A DNA stretch of 64,000 nucleotides from DASSUW01 sp963849695 (GTDB lineage: Bacteria > Actinomycetota > Thermoleophilia > Solirubrobacterales > Solirubrobacteraceae). Below are positions 31,201-40,349 of the stretch, piece by piece. Position 1 is the first letter of the stretch; every line of letters begins with the position of its first letter. A program made the translations under genes and the position numbers. The stretch spans positions 434,001 through 498,000 of the forward strand of contig CAWKIT010000016.1 of the NCBI GenBank assembly GCA_963849695.1. The letters are read 5' to 3'. The notes under the pieces were generated by a model. The model did no database searches and was not told the origin of the DNA. It worked only from the letters and a program-made list of their open reading frames with translations.

Positions 31201-32680
31201 TGCCCCGGCGGGCATCCGGCCCGCCGTTCTGAGACCGACGGTCGCCGTCCGGGCGCCCGTAACCGGCTTCGCCTTTTGCGTCGGCCGCGAGCGCAGCGCC
31301 AACGAGCTCGTCGCGCGCCTCCTCGAACATCTCGCCGACCGCGTCGAGATCGGGCATCGCGTCGTAGTCGCCGAGCAGGCCGAAGTCCATCCCGCCGTTG
31401 TAGGACATGATCGCGACCGCGAGCGCGTGGTCGCGCGGCAGGAAGGCGACCGGGAACAGGTCGAGCAGCTCGCGCCCGAGCGCGTAGAGCGGGAACTGCG
31501 GGCCGGGCACGTTGGTCACGAGCAGGTTGAACAGGCGCGTCGAGAAGTTGATCCGCGACGCCTGGGCGAGGACCGTCGGCGGGGCGAGGTTCTGCACGCT
31601 GGTCAGCACCTCGGCGCCGACCGCCTGCTTGGACTCCTTGAGGCCGTCCATCGCCGTGCGGACCACCCGCAGGCGGGCGACCGGATCCTCGACGTAGACC
31701 GGCAGCGGACCGCGCATGGCCGCGAGCCGGTTGCCCATCTGGCCACGCTCGTCGGCGCCGCGGATCGACACCGGCACCAGCGCCCGCAGCTCGAGCCCCT
31801 CGGTGCGCACGCCGCGCGAGTGCAGCCACCGCCGCAGCCCGCCGGCCACCACGGTCAGCACGACGTCGTTGACCGTGCCGCCGAAGGCGTCCTTGACGAG
31901 CTTGAAGTCGCTCAGCTCGCTGCGGATCATCACGAGCTGCCGGTGCGGCCCGATCGGCACGTTCAACGGCGTGTGGGGGGCCGGGTTGAGCGCGGCCCAT
32001 GCGAGTTCGGCCAGCCCCTCGACCGACTCGCGGACCGCGTGCAGCGAGCTGTCCGGCCGCGCCGCCGCGCGCAGGGTCCGGCCCGCGACCGAGAACGGCA
32101 GCTCGGCGAGGCCGCGCGCGCCGCGGGCCGCCATCTCCACCGCGCTCGGCTCGGGCTGCGGCATCCACGGCTCGCTCTCGTGCGGGATCGGCGGCGGCGT
32201 GGGCTCGAGGTCGAACAGCACGGTCGCGAGGTCGACGCCGGCGACGCCGTCGACGACCGCGTGATGGGTCTTGGAGATCAGCGCGAAGCGCCCGTCGTGC
32301 AGGCCCTGCACCAGCCACAGCTCCCACAGCGGCTTGGTGCGGTCGAGGCGCTGCGAGTGGATCCGGGCGGCCAGCGCGCGAAGCTGCTCCTCGCTGCCTG
32401 GCTCCGGCAGGCCGGTGTGGCGCAGGTGGTACTCGAGGTTGAAGTTGGGATCGTCGACCCACAGCGGGCGGCCGGTCTCGAGCGGCGGGAACGCGAGCTT
32501 CTGCCGGTAGCGCGGCACCAGGTGCAGGCGGCCGCGGACGTGGTCGGCGAAGTCGTCGAACCGCGGCGGCGGGCCCTCGAAGACCATGACCGCCCCGATG
32601 TGCATGTGAGTGTGCTGCCCTTCCTGGGCCAGGAAGGAGGCGTCCACCGCGGTGAGCCGGTCGCCGTGAGACTGCGCCAT
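31139..32680 (-). CDS. wax ester synthase/acyl-CoA:diacylglycerol acyltransferase (WS/DGAT)
   Basis: 513 residues. The acyltransferase motif HHAVVDG is at residues 139-145, and the family blocks PLWELWLVQGL, GTVNDVVLTVVAGGLRRWL and TNVPGPQFPLYALG are present. The enzyme esterifies acyl-CoA with fatty alcohol or diacylglycerol to make storage lipid at the membrane. GAGAGGG precedes the ATG. The last 45 residues are a Gly/Arg-rich tail antisense to the SufT-like gene and may not be functional. Confidence 0.92.
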   Translation of the reverse strand: MAQSHGDRLTAVDASFLAQEGQHTHMHIGAVMVFEGPPPRFDDFADHVRGRLHLVPRYRQKLAFPPLETGRPLWVDDPNFNLEYHLRHTGLPEPGSEEQLRALAARIHSQRLDRTKPLWELWLVQGLHDGRFALISKTHHAVVDGVAGVDLATVLFDLEPTPPPIPHESEPWMPQPEPSAVEMAARGARGLAELPFSVAGRTLRAAARPDSSLHAVRESVEGLAELAWAALNPAPHTPLNVPIGPHRQLVMIRSELSDFKLVKDAFGGTVNDVVLTVVAGGLRRWLHSRGVRTEGLELRALVPVSIRGADERGQMGNRLAAMRGPLPVYVEDPVARLRVVRTAMDGLKESKQAVGAEVLTSVQNLAPPTVLAQASRINFSTRLFNLLVTNVPGPQFPLYALGRELLDLFPVAFLPRDHALAVAIMSYNGGMDFGLLGDYDAMPDLDAVGEMFEEARDELVGAALAADAKGEAGYGRPDGDRRSQNGGPDARRGTNTPGRTSRPRTSSPASKGA

Positions 32681-32716
32681 GTCCTCTCCCTCTCGAGTCG
32701 AGCCAAGCGTATAGCG

Positions 32717-33442
32717 TCAGAGCACGGCGACCGCCAGGCCACCCGCGACCGAAGCGAGCAGCACCGACGTGAGCACGGCCTCGTAGCGGCCGCTGCGCAG
32801 GAGCACGGCGAACAAGGGCCGGCCGGCGAGATGCCCGGCGATCACCACCGGCACGAGGAGCGCGACCAGCCCTGCGTCCGGTACCGCGCCGCTCGTGCCG
32901 GTGACCGCGAGCGCGATCACGCCGACCACGCTGAGCCCGAGGAAGCAGACCGGCATCGTGTCGCGCATCCGGACCGGGTCGATCCGGCGTCCGAGGAGAT
33001 AGACGATCAGCGGGGGCCCGGCGGTGGTCGTCGAGGTCGTGAGTGCGCCCGCCGCCAGGCCGGCTGTCGGTCCCGCCCATGCCGGCGCCTGAGCGCTTCC
33101 CGCCAGCCGCCGCGCGGCCAGCGTCGCGATCACGCCGGCGGTGACCGCGATCTGAAGCGCCACCGGGTCGAGGGCGCGCAGCACCGCCACGCCGGCCACG
33201 GCGCCCGGGAGCGCGAACGCGAGCAGGACCGCGCACTCGCGCCACACGGGGCGCGGACGGCGCCGCTCGGTCGCGAGCGTGAGCACGTTGACCAGCGAGC
33301 CGAGGACGATCAGGAGCCCGACCGCCTCCTCGGGCTCGACGACCGCGAACACCAGCGGCGCCGCCACGATCGAGAACCCGAACCCGGTCGCCGACTGGAG
33401 CGCCGCTCCTGCCGCGACCGCTGCGGCGGCCACGAGGGGCAT
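32717..33442 (-). CDS. TauE/SafE (TSUP) family permease
   Basis: 241 residues with about eight hydrophobic helices. Family marks include GAALQSATGFGFSIVAAPLV near the start and STTTAGPPLIVYLLGR in the second half. These proteins move sulfite, sulfoacetate or related anions; the substrate cannot be told. GGAGG is 5 nt before the ATG. It is divergent from the acyl-CoA dehydrogenase gene. Confidence 0.88.
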   Translation of the reverse strand: MPLVAAAAVAAGAALQSATGFGFSIVAAPLVFAVVEPEEAVGLLIVLGSLVNVLTLATERRRPRPVWRECAVLLAFALPGAVAGVAVLRALDPVALQIAVTAGVIATLAARRLAGSAQAPAWAGPTAGLAAGALTTSTTTAGPPLIVYLLGRRIDPVRMRDTMPVCFLGLSVVGVIALAVTGTSGAVPDAGLVALLVPVVIAGHLAGRPLFAVLLRSGRYEAVLTSVLLASVAGGLAVAVL

Positions 33443-33521
33443 GCCTCCATTGTCGCGCCCGGATGGCGCGCAGCGGCATCAGGGTGCCGGCCGGACGAAG
33501 GCACGGGCTATCTTCTTCGTC

Positions 33522-34823
33522 GTGGGGTGGGACTTCTCGACGGAGCCTGAGTTCCAGGCGCAGCTCGACTGGATGCGCGCGTTCGTGCGCGACGAGATCT
33601 GGCCGATCGAGACGGTGTTCGAGGAGCTCGGCCCCGACGGCTTCGAGCGCGCGATCGCGCCGCTGAAGGAGCGCGTGCGCGAGCGCGGGCTGTGGGCGGC
33701 GCACCTGCCGCCCGACCTGGGCGGGCAGGGGTTCGGCCAGGTGAAGCTCGGGCTCATGCACGAGATCCTCGGCACGAGCCCGTTCGCGCCGGTCGCGTTC
33801 GGCAGCCAGGCGCCCGACTCCGGCAACTCCGAGATCCTCGCCCTGGCCGGGACCGACGACCAGAAGGAGCAGTGGCTGCACCCGCTGCTGGCGGGCGACC
33901 TGCGCTCGGCGTTCTCGATGACCGAGCCCGACAGCGCGGGCAGCGACCCGACGCTGCTGCAGACCCGCGCCGTCGAGGACTCGGGCGACTGGGTGATCAA
34001 CGGCCACAAGTGGTTCTCGACCAACGCCTCGGTGGCCGACTTCCTGATCGTGATGGCGGTCACCGACCCGGAAGCGCACCGCTACCAGCGCGCGTCGATG
34101 TTCATCGTCCCGGTCGACACGCCGGGCGTCACGATCCTGCGCGACGTGCCGACGATGGAGCACCCGTACGAGCGCTTCGGCTCCTACGGCGGGCACGCCG
34201 AGATCCTGTACGAGGACGTGCGCGTCCCCAGGGACGCGCTGCTGGGCGCGCGCGGCGCCGGCTTCCTGATCGCCCAGCAGAGGCTCGGGCCCGGACGCAT
34301 CCATCACTGCATGCGCTGGCTCGGCGTGTCGCGGCGGGCGTTCGACATGCTGTGCGAGCGCGCGCTCAGCCGCTACTCGCACGGTTCGCTGCTGGCCGAC
34401 AAGCAGACCGTGCAGAACTGGATCGCCGACTCGGCGGCGCAGATGCACGCCGCGCGTCTGATGACCCTGCACGCCGCGTGGAAGATGGACACCGAGGGCG
34501 CGGCGGCGGCGCGGCAGGAGATCGCGCTGATCAAGTTCTACGGCGCCCAGGTGCTGCACGACGTGGTCGACCGCGCGCTCCAGGCGCACGGGTCGCTCGG
34601 CTACTCGACCGACCTGCCGCTCGAGCAGATGTACCGGTTCGCGCGCGCGGCGCGGCTCTACGACGGGCCCGACGAGGTCCACCGCCAGAGCGTCGCGCGC
34701 CAGATCCTGCGCGGCTACGAGGCGCCCGCGGACGGCGTCCCGACCGAGCACGTCCCGACCCGCCGCGAGGCCGCCCGAGCGAGGTTCGCCGACCTGCTCG
34801 AGGCCGTCACGTCGAACGACTAG
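33522..34823 (+). CDS. acyl-CoA dehydrogenase family protein
   Basis: 433 residues, FAD enzyme that oxidises acyl-CoA. Signatures are AFSMTEPDSAGSD (FAD and substrate binding), VINGHKWFST and the C-terminal RLYDGPDEVHRQSVARQIL. This matches the ACAD10/11-like long subgroup. GTG 33522 (VGWDFSTEPEF) is preferred because conserved sequence starts there. Its stop overlaps the start of the next gene (TAGTG). Confidence 0.92.
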   Translation: MGWDFSTEPEFQAQLDWMRAFVRDEIWPIETVFEELGPDGFERAIAPLKERVRERGLWAAHLPPDLGGQGFGQVKLGLMHEILGTSPFAPVAFGSQAPDSGNSEILALAGTDDQKEQWLHPLLAGDLRSAFSMTEPDSAGSDPTLLQTRAVEDSGDWVINGHKWFSTNASVADFLIVMAVTDPEAHRYQRASMFIVPVDTPGVTILRDVPTMEHPYERFGSYGGHAEILYEDVRVPRDALLGARGAGFLIAQQRLGPGRIHHCMRWLGVSRRAFDMLCERALSRYSHGSLLADKQTVQNWIADSAAQMHAARLMTLHAAWKMDTEGAAAARQEIALIKFYGAQVLHDVVDRALQAHGSLGYSTDLPLEQMYRFARAARLYDGPDEVHRQSVARQILRGYEAPADGVPTEHVPTRREAARARFADLLEAVTSND

Positions 34824-35691
34824 TGCGCAGGCTCCTGCTCGTCGCGCTCGTGCTTGTACTCGCCGCCGCCGCGTGCGGCTCCTCCGACGGCGGCCAGGAC
34901 GCCGCCGCGGCGCTGAAGGTGGATCGCTTCGACCGCGACCGCGCGTTCGCCGATCTGCGTTACCAGGCCGAGCTTGGGCCGCGGCCGGCGGGCTCGGAGC
35001 GCTCGCGTGAGCTCGCCGCGTGGCTGCGCGAGCGACTCCCGCGCGGGCGGCTCGAGCCGCTGGCCGGGCGGGCTGCAGAACGTGGTCGGCTCGATCCGCG
35101 GCCGCGGCAAGGCGATCCTCGTGGCCGCCCACTACGACACCAAGGACATCCCCGGCTTCGTCGGGGCCAACGACGGCGCGGGCGGCACCGCGGCGCTGCT
35201 CGAGATCGCGCGCGCGATGCGGGCTGCGAAGCGCCCCGCCGGCGCGCCGCCGATCCGCTTCGTCCTGTTCGACGGCGAGGAGAGCCCCGACGACAACGAG
35301 GACTTCTACGCCACCGGCCTGCGCGGCTCGAAGTCGTATGCGCGGCAGCACGCGCGCGGAGCTGCGGGCGATGATCCTGCTCGACTTCGTGGCCGAGAAG
35401 GGCGGGATGCGGATCCCCCGCGAAGGCAGCTCGGACATCGCGCTGTGGAAGCGCCTGCGCGCCGCGGCACGCGCAGTTGGCGCGCAGTCGGCGTTCCCCG
35501 ACGAGACCGCCGGTCCGATCCTCGATGACCACACGCCGTTCCTACGCCGGGGGGTCCCGGCCATCGACCTGATCGACTTCACGTTCGACTGCTGGCACAA
35601 GCGGTGCGACGACATGGACGCGGTCTCGGCGCGCGCGCTCGACCTCACGGGCGAGACCGTGGTGCGGATGCTCCTAGACTTCTCACGGTGA
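34823..35691 (+). pseudogene. M28-type lipoprotein peptidase with two frame breaks
   Basis: A lipoprotein signal (LLLVALVLVLAAAACGSS) starts at GTG 34823. The M28 metal ligands are visible but in different frames: AAHYDTKDIPGFVGANDGAG (about 35125-35180) and LFDGEESPDDNEDFYATGL (35265-35320) need a +1 shift near 35062, and MILLDFVAEKGG and PAIDLIDFTFDCWHK need a second +1 near 35345. The zinc aminopeptidase would be secreted and membrane anchored. The last codons overlap ispH. The gene is decayed, or the sequence has two extra bases (GGCCGGGCGGG and GCACGCGCGCGG). Confidence 0.8.
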
Positions 35692-36641
35692 ACCCGGAGA
35701 AGCTGCTCCTCGCCGCCCCGCGCGGCTACTGCGCGGGCGTGGACCGCGCCGTGCAGACCGTCGAGCACGCGCTCGACCTGCACGGGCCGCCGGTGTACGT
35801 GCGCAAGGAGATCGTCCACAACAAGCACGTCGTCGCCTCGCTGCGCGAGCGCGGCGCGATCTTCGTCGACGAGCTCGACGACTCGATCCCCGAGGGCGCG
35901 ATCACGGTGTTCTCGGCCCACGGCGTGTCGCCGGCCGTGCACTCCGACGCCGAGCGGCGCGGCCTGCGGACGATCGACGCCACCTGCCCGCTGGTCACCA
36001 AGGTGCACCGCGAGGCGGTCAAGTTCGCCGACGAGGGCTACACGATCGTGCTGGTCGGCCACGCCGGGCACGAGGAGGTCGAGGGCACGACCGGCGAGGC
36101 GCCCGAGCACATCGTGCTCGTACAGACCGAGGAGGACGTCGACACGCTCGAGGTCGCGGACCCGGAGCGCGTCGCCTACATCTCCCAGACCACGCTGTCG
36201 GTCGACGAGACGCGCTCGATCATCAACCGGCTGCGCGAGAAGTTCCCGAGCATCACCGGCCCGCGCACCGACGACATCTGCTACGCGACCACCAACCGCC
36301 AGGCCGCGGTCAAGCAGATGGCCTCCCAGTGCGACCTCGTGCTCGTGATCGGCTCGACCAACTCGTCGAACTCGCAGCGGATGGTCGAGGTGGCGCGCGA
36401 TTACGGCGCCGAGGCGCATCTGATCGACAACGAGTCGATGGTGCGCGAGGAGTGGCTCGAGGGTGCGCGCGTGGTCGGCATCTCGTCCGGCGCCAGCGCG
36501 CCCGAGGAGCTCGTCGACCGCCTCGTGCAGTTCTTCCGCGACCGTGGGACGCAGACCGTCGAGACGTTCGAGGTCATGCGCGAGGACGTGCGCTTCATGC
36601 TGCCGAAGGTGATCAGGCAGCAGCTCGCAGCCAGGTCCTGA
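35688..36641 (+). CDS. ispH: 4-hydroxy-3-methylbut-2-enyl diphosphate reductase
   Basis: Last step of the MEP isoprenoid pathway, giving IPP and DMAPP. 317 residues with the three cluster cysteines at Cys15 (PRGYCAGV), Cys100 (IDATCPLV) and Cys198 (DDICYATTNRQ). AHGVSP and TNSSNSQR are substrate-binding motifs. The start is GTG 35688, overlapping the peptidase stop (GTGA), with TAGACT 7 nt upstream. The final 29 nt overlap the convergent CoA transferase. Confidence 0.96.
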   Translation: MNPEKLLLAAPRGYCAGVDRAVQTVEHALDLHGPPVYVRKEIVHNKHVVASLRERGAIFVDELDDSIPEGAITVFSAHGVSPAVHSDAERRGLRTIDATCPLVTKVHREAVKFADEGYTIVLVGHAGHEEVEGTTGEAPEHIVLVQTEEDVDTLEVADPERVAYISQTTLSVDETRSIINRLREKFPSITGPRTDDICYATTNRQAAVKQMASQCDLVLVIGSTNSSNSQRMVEVARDYGAEAHLIDNESMVREEWLEGARVVGISSGASAPEELVDRLVQFFRDRGTQTVETFEVMREDVRFMLPKVIRQQLAARS

Positions 36642-37737
36642 TCTCGTCGCCGTGCTCGTCGAGCCGCGGCGGCGGGCGGCGGACCGCCGGGCGCTCGCCG
36701 TCCAGGCGCAGCGGCGGCGCGATCAGCGGTACGCCGTGGGACTCGTCGACGGGTTGCAATCCCAGATCGGCGGCGAGCGCGAACGCCTCGTCGACGCGGT
36801 TGATCGGCCCGACCGGGACGGCGGCGGCGCCCAGCGTCTCGATCCAGTGCTCGGCCGGGCGGGTACGGAACACGGCCTCGAACCGCTCGGCCAGCGCGTC
36901 GACGTTCGCCACCCGCGCCGTGTTGCTGGCGAAGCGCTCGTCCTGCGGCAGGTCCGGCAGCCCGACCGCCTCGCACATGCGCGCGAACAGGCGGTCGTTG
37001 CCGACCGCGACCGCGAACGGCCGGTCGGACGCCTCGTAGGTCTCGTACGGCACGATGCTCGGGTGGCGGTTGCCGCGCCGCTCGGGCACGGCGCCGCCCG
37101 ACACCCACGCCGAGCCCTGGTTGAGCAGGGCGGCGAGCGCCGAGTCGATCAGCGAGACCTCGACGTGGCGGCCGCGACCCTCGGCGAGGGCGGCCTGGAT
37201 CCCGATCGTCGCCAGCAGGCCGCAGACCAGGTCGACGACCGCCGCGCCGACCTTCAGCGGCCGCCCGTCGGGCTCGCCCGTGACGCTCATGAGGCCGCCC
37301 ATGGCCTGTAGGAGGAAGTCGTACCCGGGCATCCCCTTCGCTCGCTCGCCGCTCCCGAACGCGGTGACCGAGCACGAGACGAGCCGCGGGTTCTCGGCGC
37401 GCAACGTGTCGCCGTCCAGCCCCCAGCCGGCCATGAGGCCCGGCCGGAACGACTCGATGAGGACGTCCGCGCGCATGCCGAGCGTGCGGGCGAGCTTGCG
37501 GTCCCCGGGGTCCGTGAGGTCGAGCACCACCGAACGCTTGTTGCGATTGAGGCTGAGGAAATACGTGCTCTCGCCGTCGCGCCACGGCGGGCCCCAGGCG
37601 CGCGTGTCGTCGCCGCCGCCAGGGCGCTCGACCTTGATCACGTCGGCCCCGAGGTCGCCGAGCAGCATCGACGCGTAGGGGCCCGCGAGGACGCGCGAGA
37701 AGTCGGCGACGATCAGGCCGTCGAGGGGTCCGGTCAT
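36613..37737 (-). CDS. CaiB/BaiF family (class III) CoA transferase
   Basis: 374 residues. The family opening LDGLIVADFSRVLAGPYASMLLGDLGADVIKVERPG is complete, RNKRSVVLDL is the CoA-binding stretch, and VEVSLIDSALAALL contains the catalytic aspartate. It transfers CoA between organic acids; substrate unknown. ATG 37737 is the conserved start, although a GTG at 37749 is in frame. It may work with the acyl-CoA dehydrogenase in side-chain or fatty acid degradation. Confidence 0.9.
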   Translation of the reverse strand: MTGPLDGLIVADFSRVLAGPYASMLLGDLGADVIKVERPGGGDDTRAWGPPWRDGESTYFLSLNRNKRSVVLDLTDPGDRKLARTLGMRADVLIESFRPGLMAGWGLDGDTLRAENPRLVSCSVTAFGSGERAKGMPGYDFLLQAMGGLMSVTGEPDGRPLKVGAAVVDLVCGLLATIGIQAALAEGRGRHVEVSLIDSALAALLNQGSAWVSGGAVPERRGNRHPSIVPYETYEASDRPFAVAVGNDRLFARMCEAVGLPDLPQDERFASNTARVANVDALAERFEAVFRTRPAEHWIETLGAAAVPVGPINRVDEAFALAADLGLQPVDESHGVPLIAPPLRLDGERPAVRRPPPRLDEHGDEIRTWLRAAA

Positions 37738-37760
37738 GAGTGTCGCCACACTAGTTCGCC

Positions 37761-38846
37761 GTGCGGACCCTGGTGATCTCCGACCTTCACATCGGCGCCG
37801 GCACCGGCGCCGACCTGCTGCGGCGGCCGGCGCTGCGCGAGCCGCTGATCGAGGCCGTGCGCGGAGTCGATCGCCTGGTGGTGCTCGGGGACGGGCTCGA
37901 GCTGCGGGACGGCCCGCATCGCGGCGCCATCGAGGTCGCCGGGCCGTTCTTCGCGGACATGGGCCGGGCGCTGGGGGCGGACGGCGAGCTGCTGCTGGCG
38001 GCCGGCAACCACGACCACGGGCTGGTCGCGGGTTGGATCGACGGGCGGCTGCTGGTCGAGCCGTCGGGCTTCCTCGGGCTCGAGCAGCGGATCGAGCCGC
38101 GCGAGGCGGGTCCGCTGGCGGGGGCCCTGGCCGAGCGGGCGGCGCCCGCGCGCGTGGAGGTGGTCTACCCGGGCGTGTGGCTGCGCGAGGACGTCTTCGC
38201 CATCCACGGCCACTACTCGGACCTGCACGCGACGGTGCCGACGTTCGAGCGGCTGGCGGCGGGCGCGATGGCGCGGTGGGCGGTGACGTTGCCGGACGAG
38301 GGCGCGACGCCGGACGACTACGAGGCCGTGCTCTCGCCGCTGTACGCGTGGATGCACGCGCTCACGCAGCGCGCCGACAACGCGGTGATCAGCGCCGGCG
38401 CCGGGGCGTCGGCGCGCGCGTGGATCGAGCTCGGCGGCGCCGGCCGCCGGCTGCGGCTGCGCACGGCCGCCATGCGGGCCGGGTTCTCGGTCGCCGTGGC
38501 GGCGTTCAACGCGCTCGGGATCGGGCCGGTCGGCCGCGACCTGTCCGGAGCCGGCCTGCGACGCGGCTACCTGCACGGGATGGTCGAGTTCCTGCACCGG
38601 CTCGGCGTGCGCGCGCCGCATGTGATCTGCGGGCACTCGCACAGGCCCGGGCCGCTGCCCGGCGACGATCTCGCCGAGTGGACCACGCGCGCGGGCGGAC
38701 GGGTGCACAACACCGGCTCGTGGGTCCACCAGCCGCACTTCCTGGGTGACGCGCCGACGCGGTCGCCCTACTTCCCGGGCACCGGCGTGCTCATCGAGGA
38801 CGCGGAGCCGCCGCGGCTGCTGCGGCTGCTGGAAGCGCTGGAGTGA
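37761..38846 (+). CDS. metallophosphoesterase
   Basis: 361 residues. The five metal-binding motifs are seen: ISDLHIG, LGDGLEL, AGNHDHG, AIHGHYSDLH and CGHSHRPG. A long insert with a hydrophobic patch lies between motifs four and five. This is a calcineurin-like phosphatase or phosphodiesterase, without a signal peptide. It starts with GTG 37761, divergent from the CoA transferase. The last 56 nt overlap the convergent thioredoxin-fold gene. Confidence 0.87.
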   Translation: MRTLVISDLHIGAGTGADLLRRPALREPLIEAVRGVDRLVVLGDGLELRDGPHRGAIEVAGPFFADMGRALGADGELLLAAGNHDHGLVAGWIDGRLLVEPSGFLGLEQRIEPREAGPLAGALAERAAPARVEVVYPGVWLREDVFAIHGHYSDLHATVPTFERLAAGAMARWAVTLPDEGATPDDYEAVLSPLYAWMHALTQRADNAVISAGAGASARAWIELGGAGRRLRLRTAAMRAGFSVAVAAFNALGIGPVGRDLSGAGLRRGYLHGMVEFLHRLGVRAPHVICGHSHRPGPLPGDDLAEWTTRAGGRVHNTGSWVHQPHFLGDAPTRSPYFPGTGVLIEDAEPPRLLRLLEALE

Positions 38847-39588
38847 AGCACGTCGCGTGGCAGGTGACGCCGGGGCCGATCCGCAGGTCGAGCACGCCCT
38901 CGGTGTGGTGGCGGTGGGAGATCAGCTCGTAGCAGCCGGGATCGGTGACCGCGAGCGCGCGGCCGTTGGCGATCGCTTCGCCCTCGCCCTCGAGCACGGC
39001 GTGAACGGCGCCGGCCTCGTAGGGCCCGCTGTAGGCGCCGGGCCGGTCCCCGGTCTGGGCGGGGAGCAGGACGCCGGGCGCGTCCTCGGGGCGCAACGGC
39101 GGGAGCGGCTCGCGCTCGATCCCGAGCAGCTCCTGGATCTCGAGCTCGGTCTCCTGGTAGGCGCCCTCGCCGTAGTGGAGCGAGAACAGCGCGCCCTCGG
39201 CGTCCCAGAGGTAGCGGGCGGGCCAGCCCTGGTTGCCGTACAGGTCCCACAGCTCGAGCTGCGAATCGATCGCGACCGGGTAGGCGATCCCGAGCCGCTC
39301 GACCGCGCGGCGGACGTTGTGCTCGTCGCGGGCGGGCGGGAACCCGCCGGTGTGGACGCCGATCACCCGCAGCCCGTCGGCGGCGTAGCGCTCGTGCCAC
39401 GCCTTCACGTACGGGAGCGTGCGCAGCGAGTTGACGCGGCAGAAGTCCCAGAACTCGATCAGGACCGGCCGGCCGAGCTGCTTGTCCATCCGCAGCGGCG
39501 CCACGTTGACCCACGGCATCCCGCGCGGGAACGGCGGCGCGTGGATCCTGTCTGGCTGGGCGCGCACGACCGGTGGCCACGGTAGCAT
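38791..39588 (-). CDS. thioredoxin-fold protein, DipZ/TlpA-like, without the CxxC motif
   Basis: 265 residues, cytoplasmic by sequence. The TlpA/DipZ thioredoxin domain is clear (PVLIEFWDFCRVNSLRTLPYVKAW, GVHTGGFPPARDEHNV). Aligned with relatives (TYTCINCIRTLPYL), both redox cysteines are replaced: the pair reads RVNS, with a lone Cys one position earlier. Disulfide exchange of the usual kind is therefore unlikely. A C-terminal part (GAYSGPYEAGAVHAVLEG) resembles the DipZ carbohydrate-binding-like module. The Ala-rich end is antisense to the phosphoesterase gene and may be an artefact of a missed stop. Confidence 0.8.
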   Translation of the reverse strand: MLPWPPVVRAQPDRIHAPPFPRGMPWVNVAPLRMDKQLGRPVLIEFWDFCRVNSLRTLPYVKAWHERYAADGLRVIGVHTGGFPPARDEHNVRRAVERLGIAYPVAIDSQLELWDLYGNQGWPARYLWDAEGALFSLHYGEGAYQETELEIQELLGIEREPLPPLRPEDAPGVLLPAQTGDRPGAYSGPYEAGAVHAVLEGEGEAIANGRALAVTDPGCYELISHRHHTEGVLDLRIGPGVTCHATCFTPALPAAAAAAAAPRPR

Positions 39589-39625
39589 CGCCCGCCGGGT
39601 CGGAATCCCCTTCGAGGAGGCTCGC

Positions 39626-40264
39626 GTGGACCTCTGGTCTCGCCTGGCTGACGTGCAGTCCCGCTGGAACGTCCTGGACCATCCGTTCTACCTCCGATGG
39701 AGCGTCGGCGAGCTGTCCGCGCGCGAGCTCGCGCTCTACGCCGGTCAGTACCGGCACGCCGTCGTGGCGCTGGCGCGCGCCGCCGACGGCGCCGCACACG
39801 CGGCGGGCGACTTCCTCTCGCGCGCCGAGCTCGCCGCCCACGCCGGCGAGGAGGCGGCGCACGTCGCGCTCTGGGACCAGTTCGCGGGCGCGACCGGAGC
39901 CGACGTGCCGCAGCCGCCGTCGCCCGAGACGACCGAGTGCGCCGACGCATGGGCGGGCGAGGGCCGCGACCTCCTGGGCCACCTCGTCGCCCTGTACGCG
40001 ATCGAGTCGGCCCAGCCGGCGATCTCGCAGGTGAAGTCCGACAAGCTCCGCGAGCACTACGGCTTCGCCGCCGGGCCGGCAACCGCGTACTTCGACCTCC
40101 ACGTCGAGCGCGACCGCGAGCACGCAGCGGCCGGCCGCGCCCAGATCGCGGCCCGCGTCGACGCCGCCGAGGAAGACGGGCTGGTCGCCGAAGCCGAGCG
40201 CGTCCTGCGGGCGAACTGGACTCTGCTCGACGGCGTCGAGCGCCTCTGCGCCGCCCGCCGATAA
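39626..40264 (+). CDS. heme-oxygenase-like diiron oxidase fold protein (TenA/PqqC/CADD-like)
   Basis: 212 residues, all helical. Possible metal ligands are in HAGEEAAHVALW and HVERDREHAAAG, with ELALYAGQYRHAVVALARAAD in the first helices. It matches the 'iron-containing redox enzyme' group that includes CADD, so a substrate oxidation or self-sacrificing aminobenzoate role is possible but not shown. The GTG 39626 has GAGGAGG 6 nt upstream, which decides the start over the longer open frame. A terminator follows. Confidence 0.8.
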   Translation: MDLWSRLADVQSRWNVLDHPFYLRWSVGELSARELALYAGQYRHAVVALARAADGAAHAAGDFLSRAELAAHAGEEAAHVALWDQFAGATGADVPQPPSPETTECADAWAGEGRDLLGHLVALYAIESAQPAISQVKSDKLREHYGFAAGPATAYFDLHVERDREHAAAGRAQIAARVDAAEEDGLVAEAERVLRANWTLLDGVERLCAARR

Positions 40265-40301
40265 CTCATCTCACGCGCACGCGAAACTTTCCGGTGCGTC
40301 T

Positions 40302-40325
40302 GGGGTTGATTCGTGAGTCAACCCC
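40302..40325 (+). terminator. intrinsic terminator after the diiron-oxidase-like gene
   Basis: GGGGTTGA (40302-40309) and TCAACCCC (40318-40325) make a perfect 8-bp stem with an 8-nt loop, followed by CTTTT. It lies 37 nt after the stop. Confidence 0.75.
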
Positions 40326-40349
40326 CTTTTGTTCCCTCGGAGGGCTCCC

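Noticed and set aside
31197..36419. 1740-codon minus-strand open frame across several genes
   Set aside because: Runs antisense to ispH and out of frame through the wax-ester synthase gene; no recognisable sequence.
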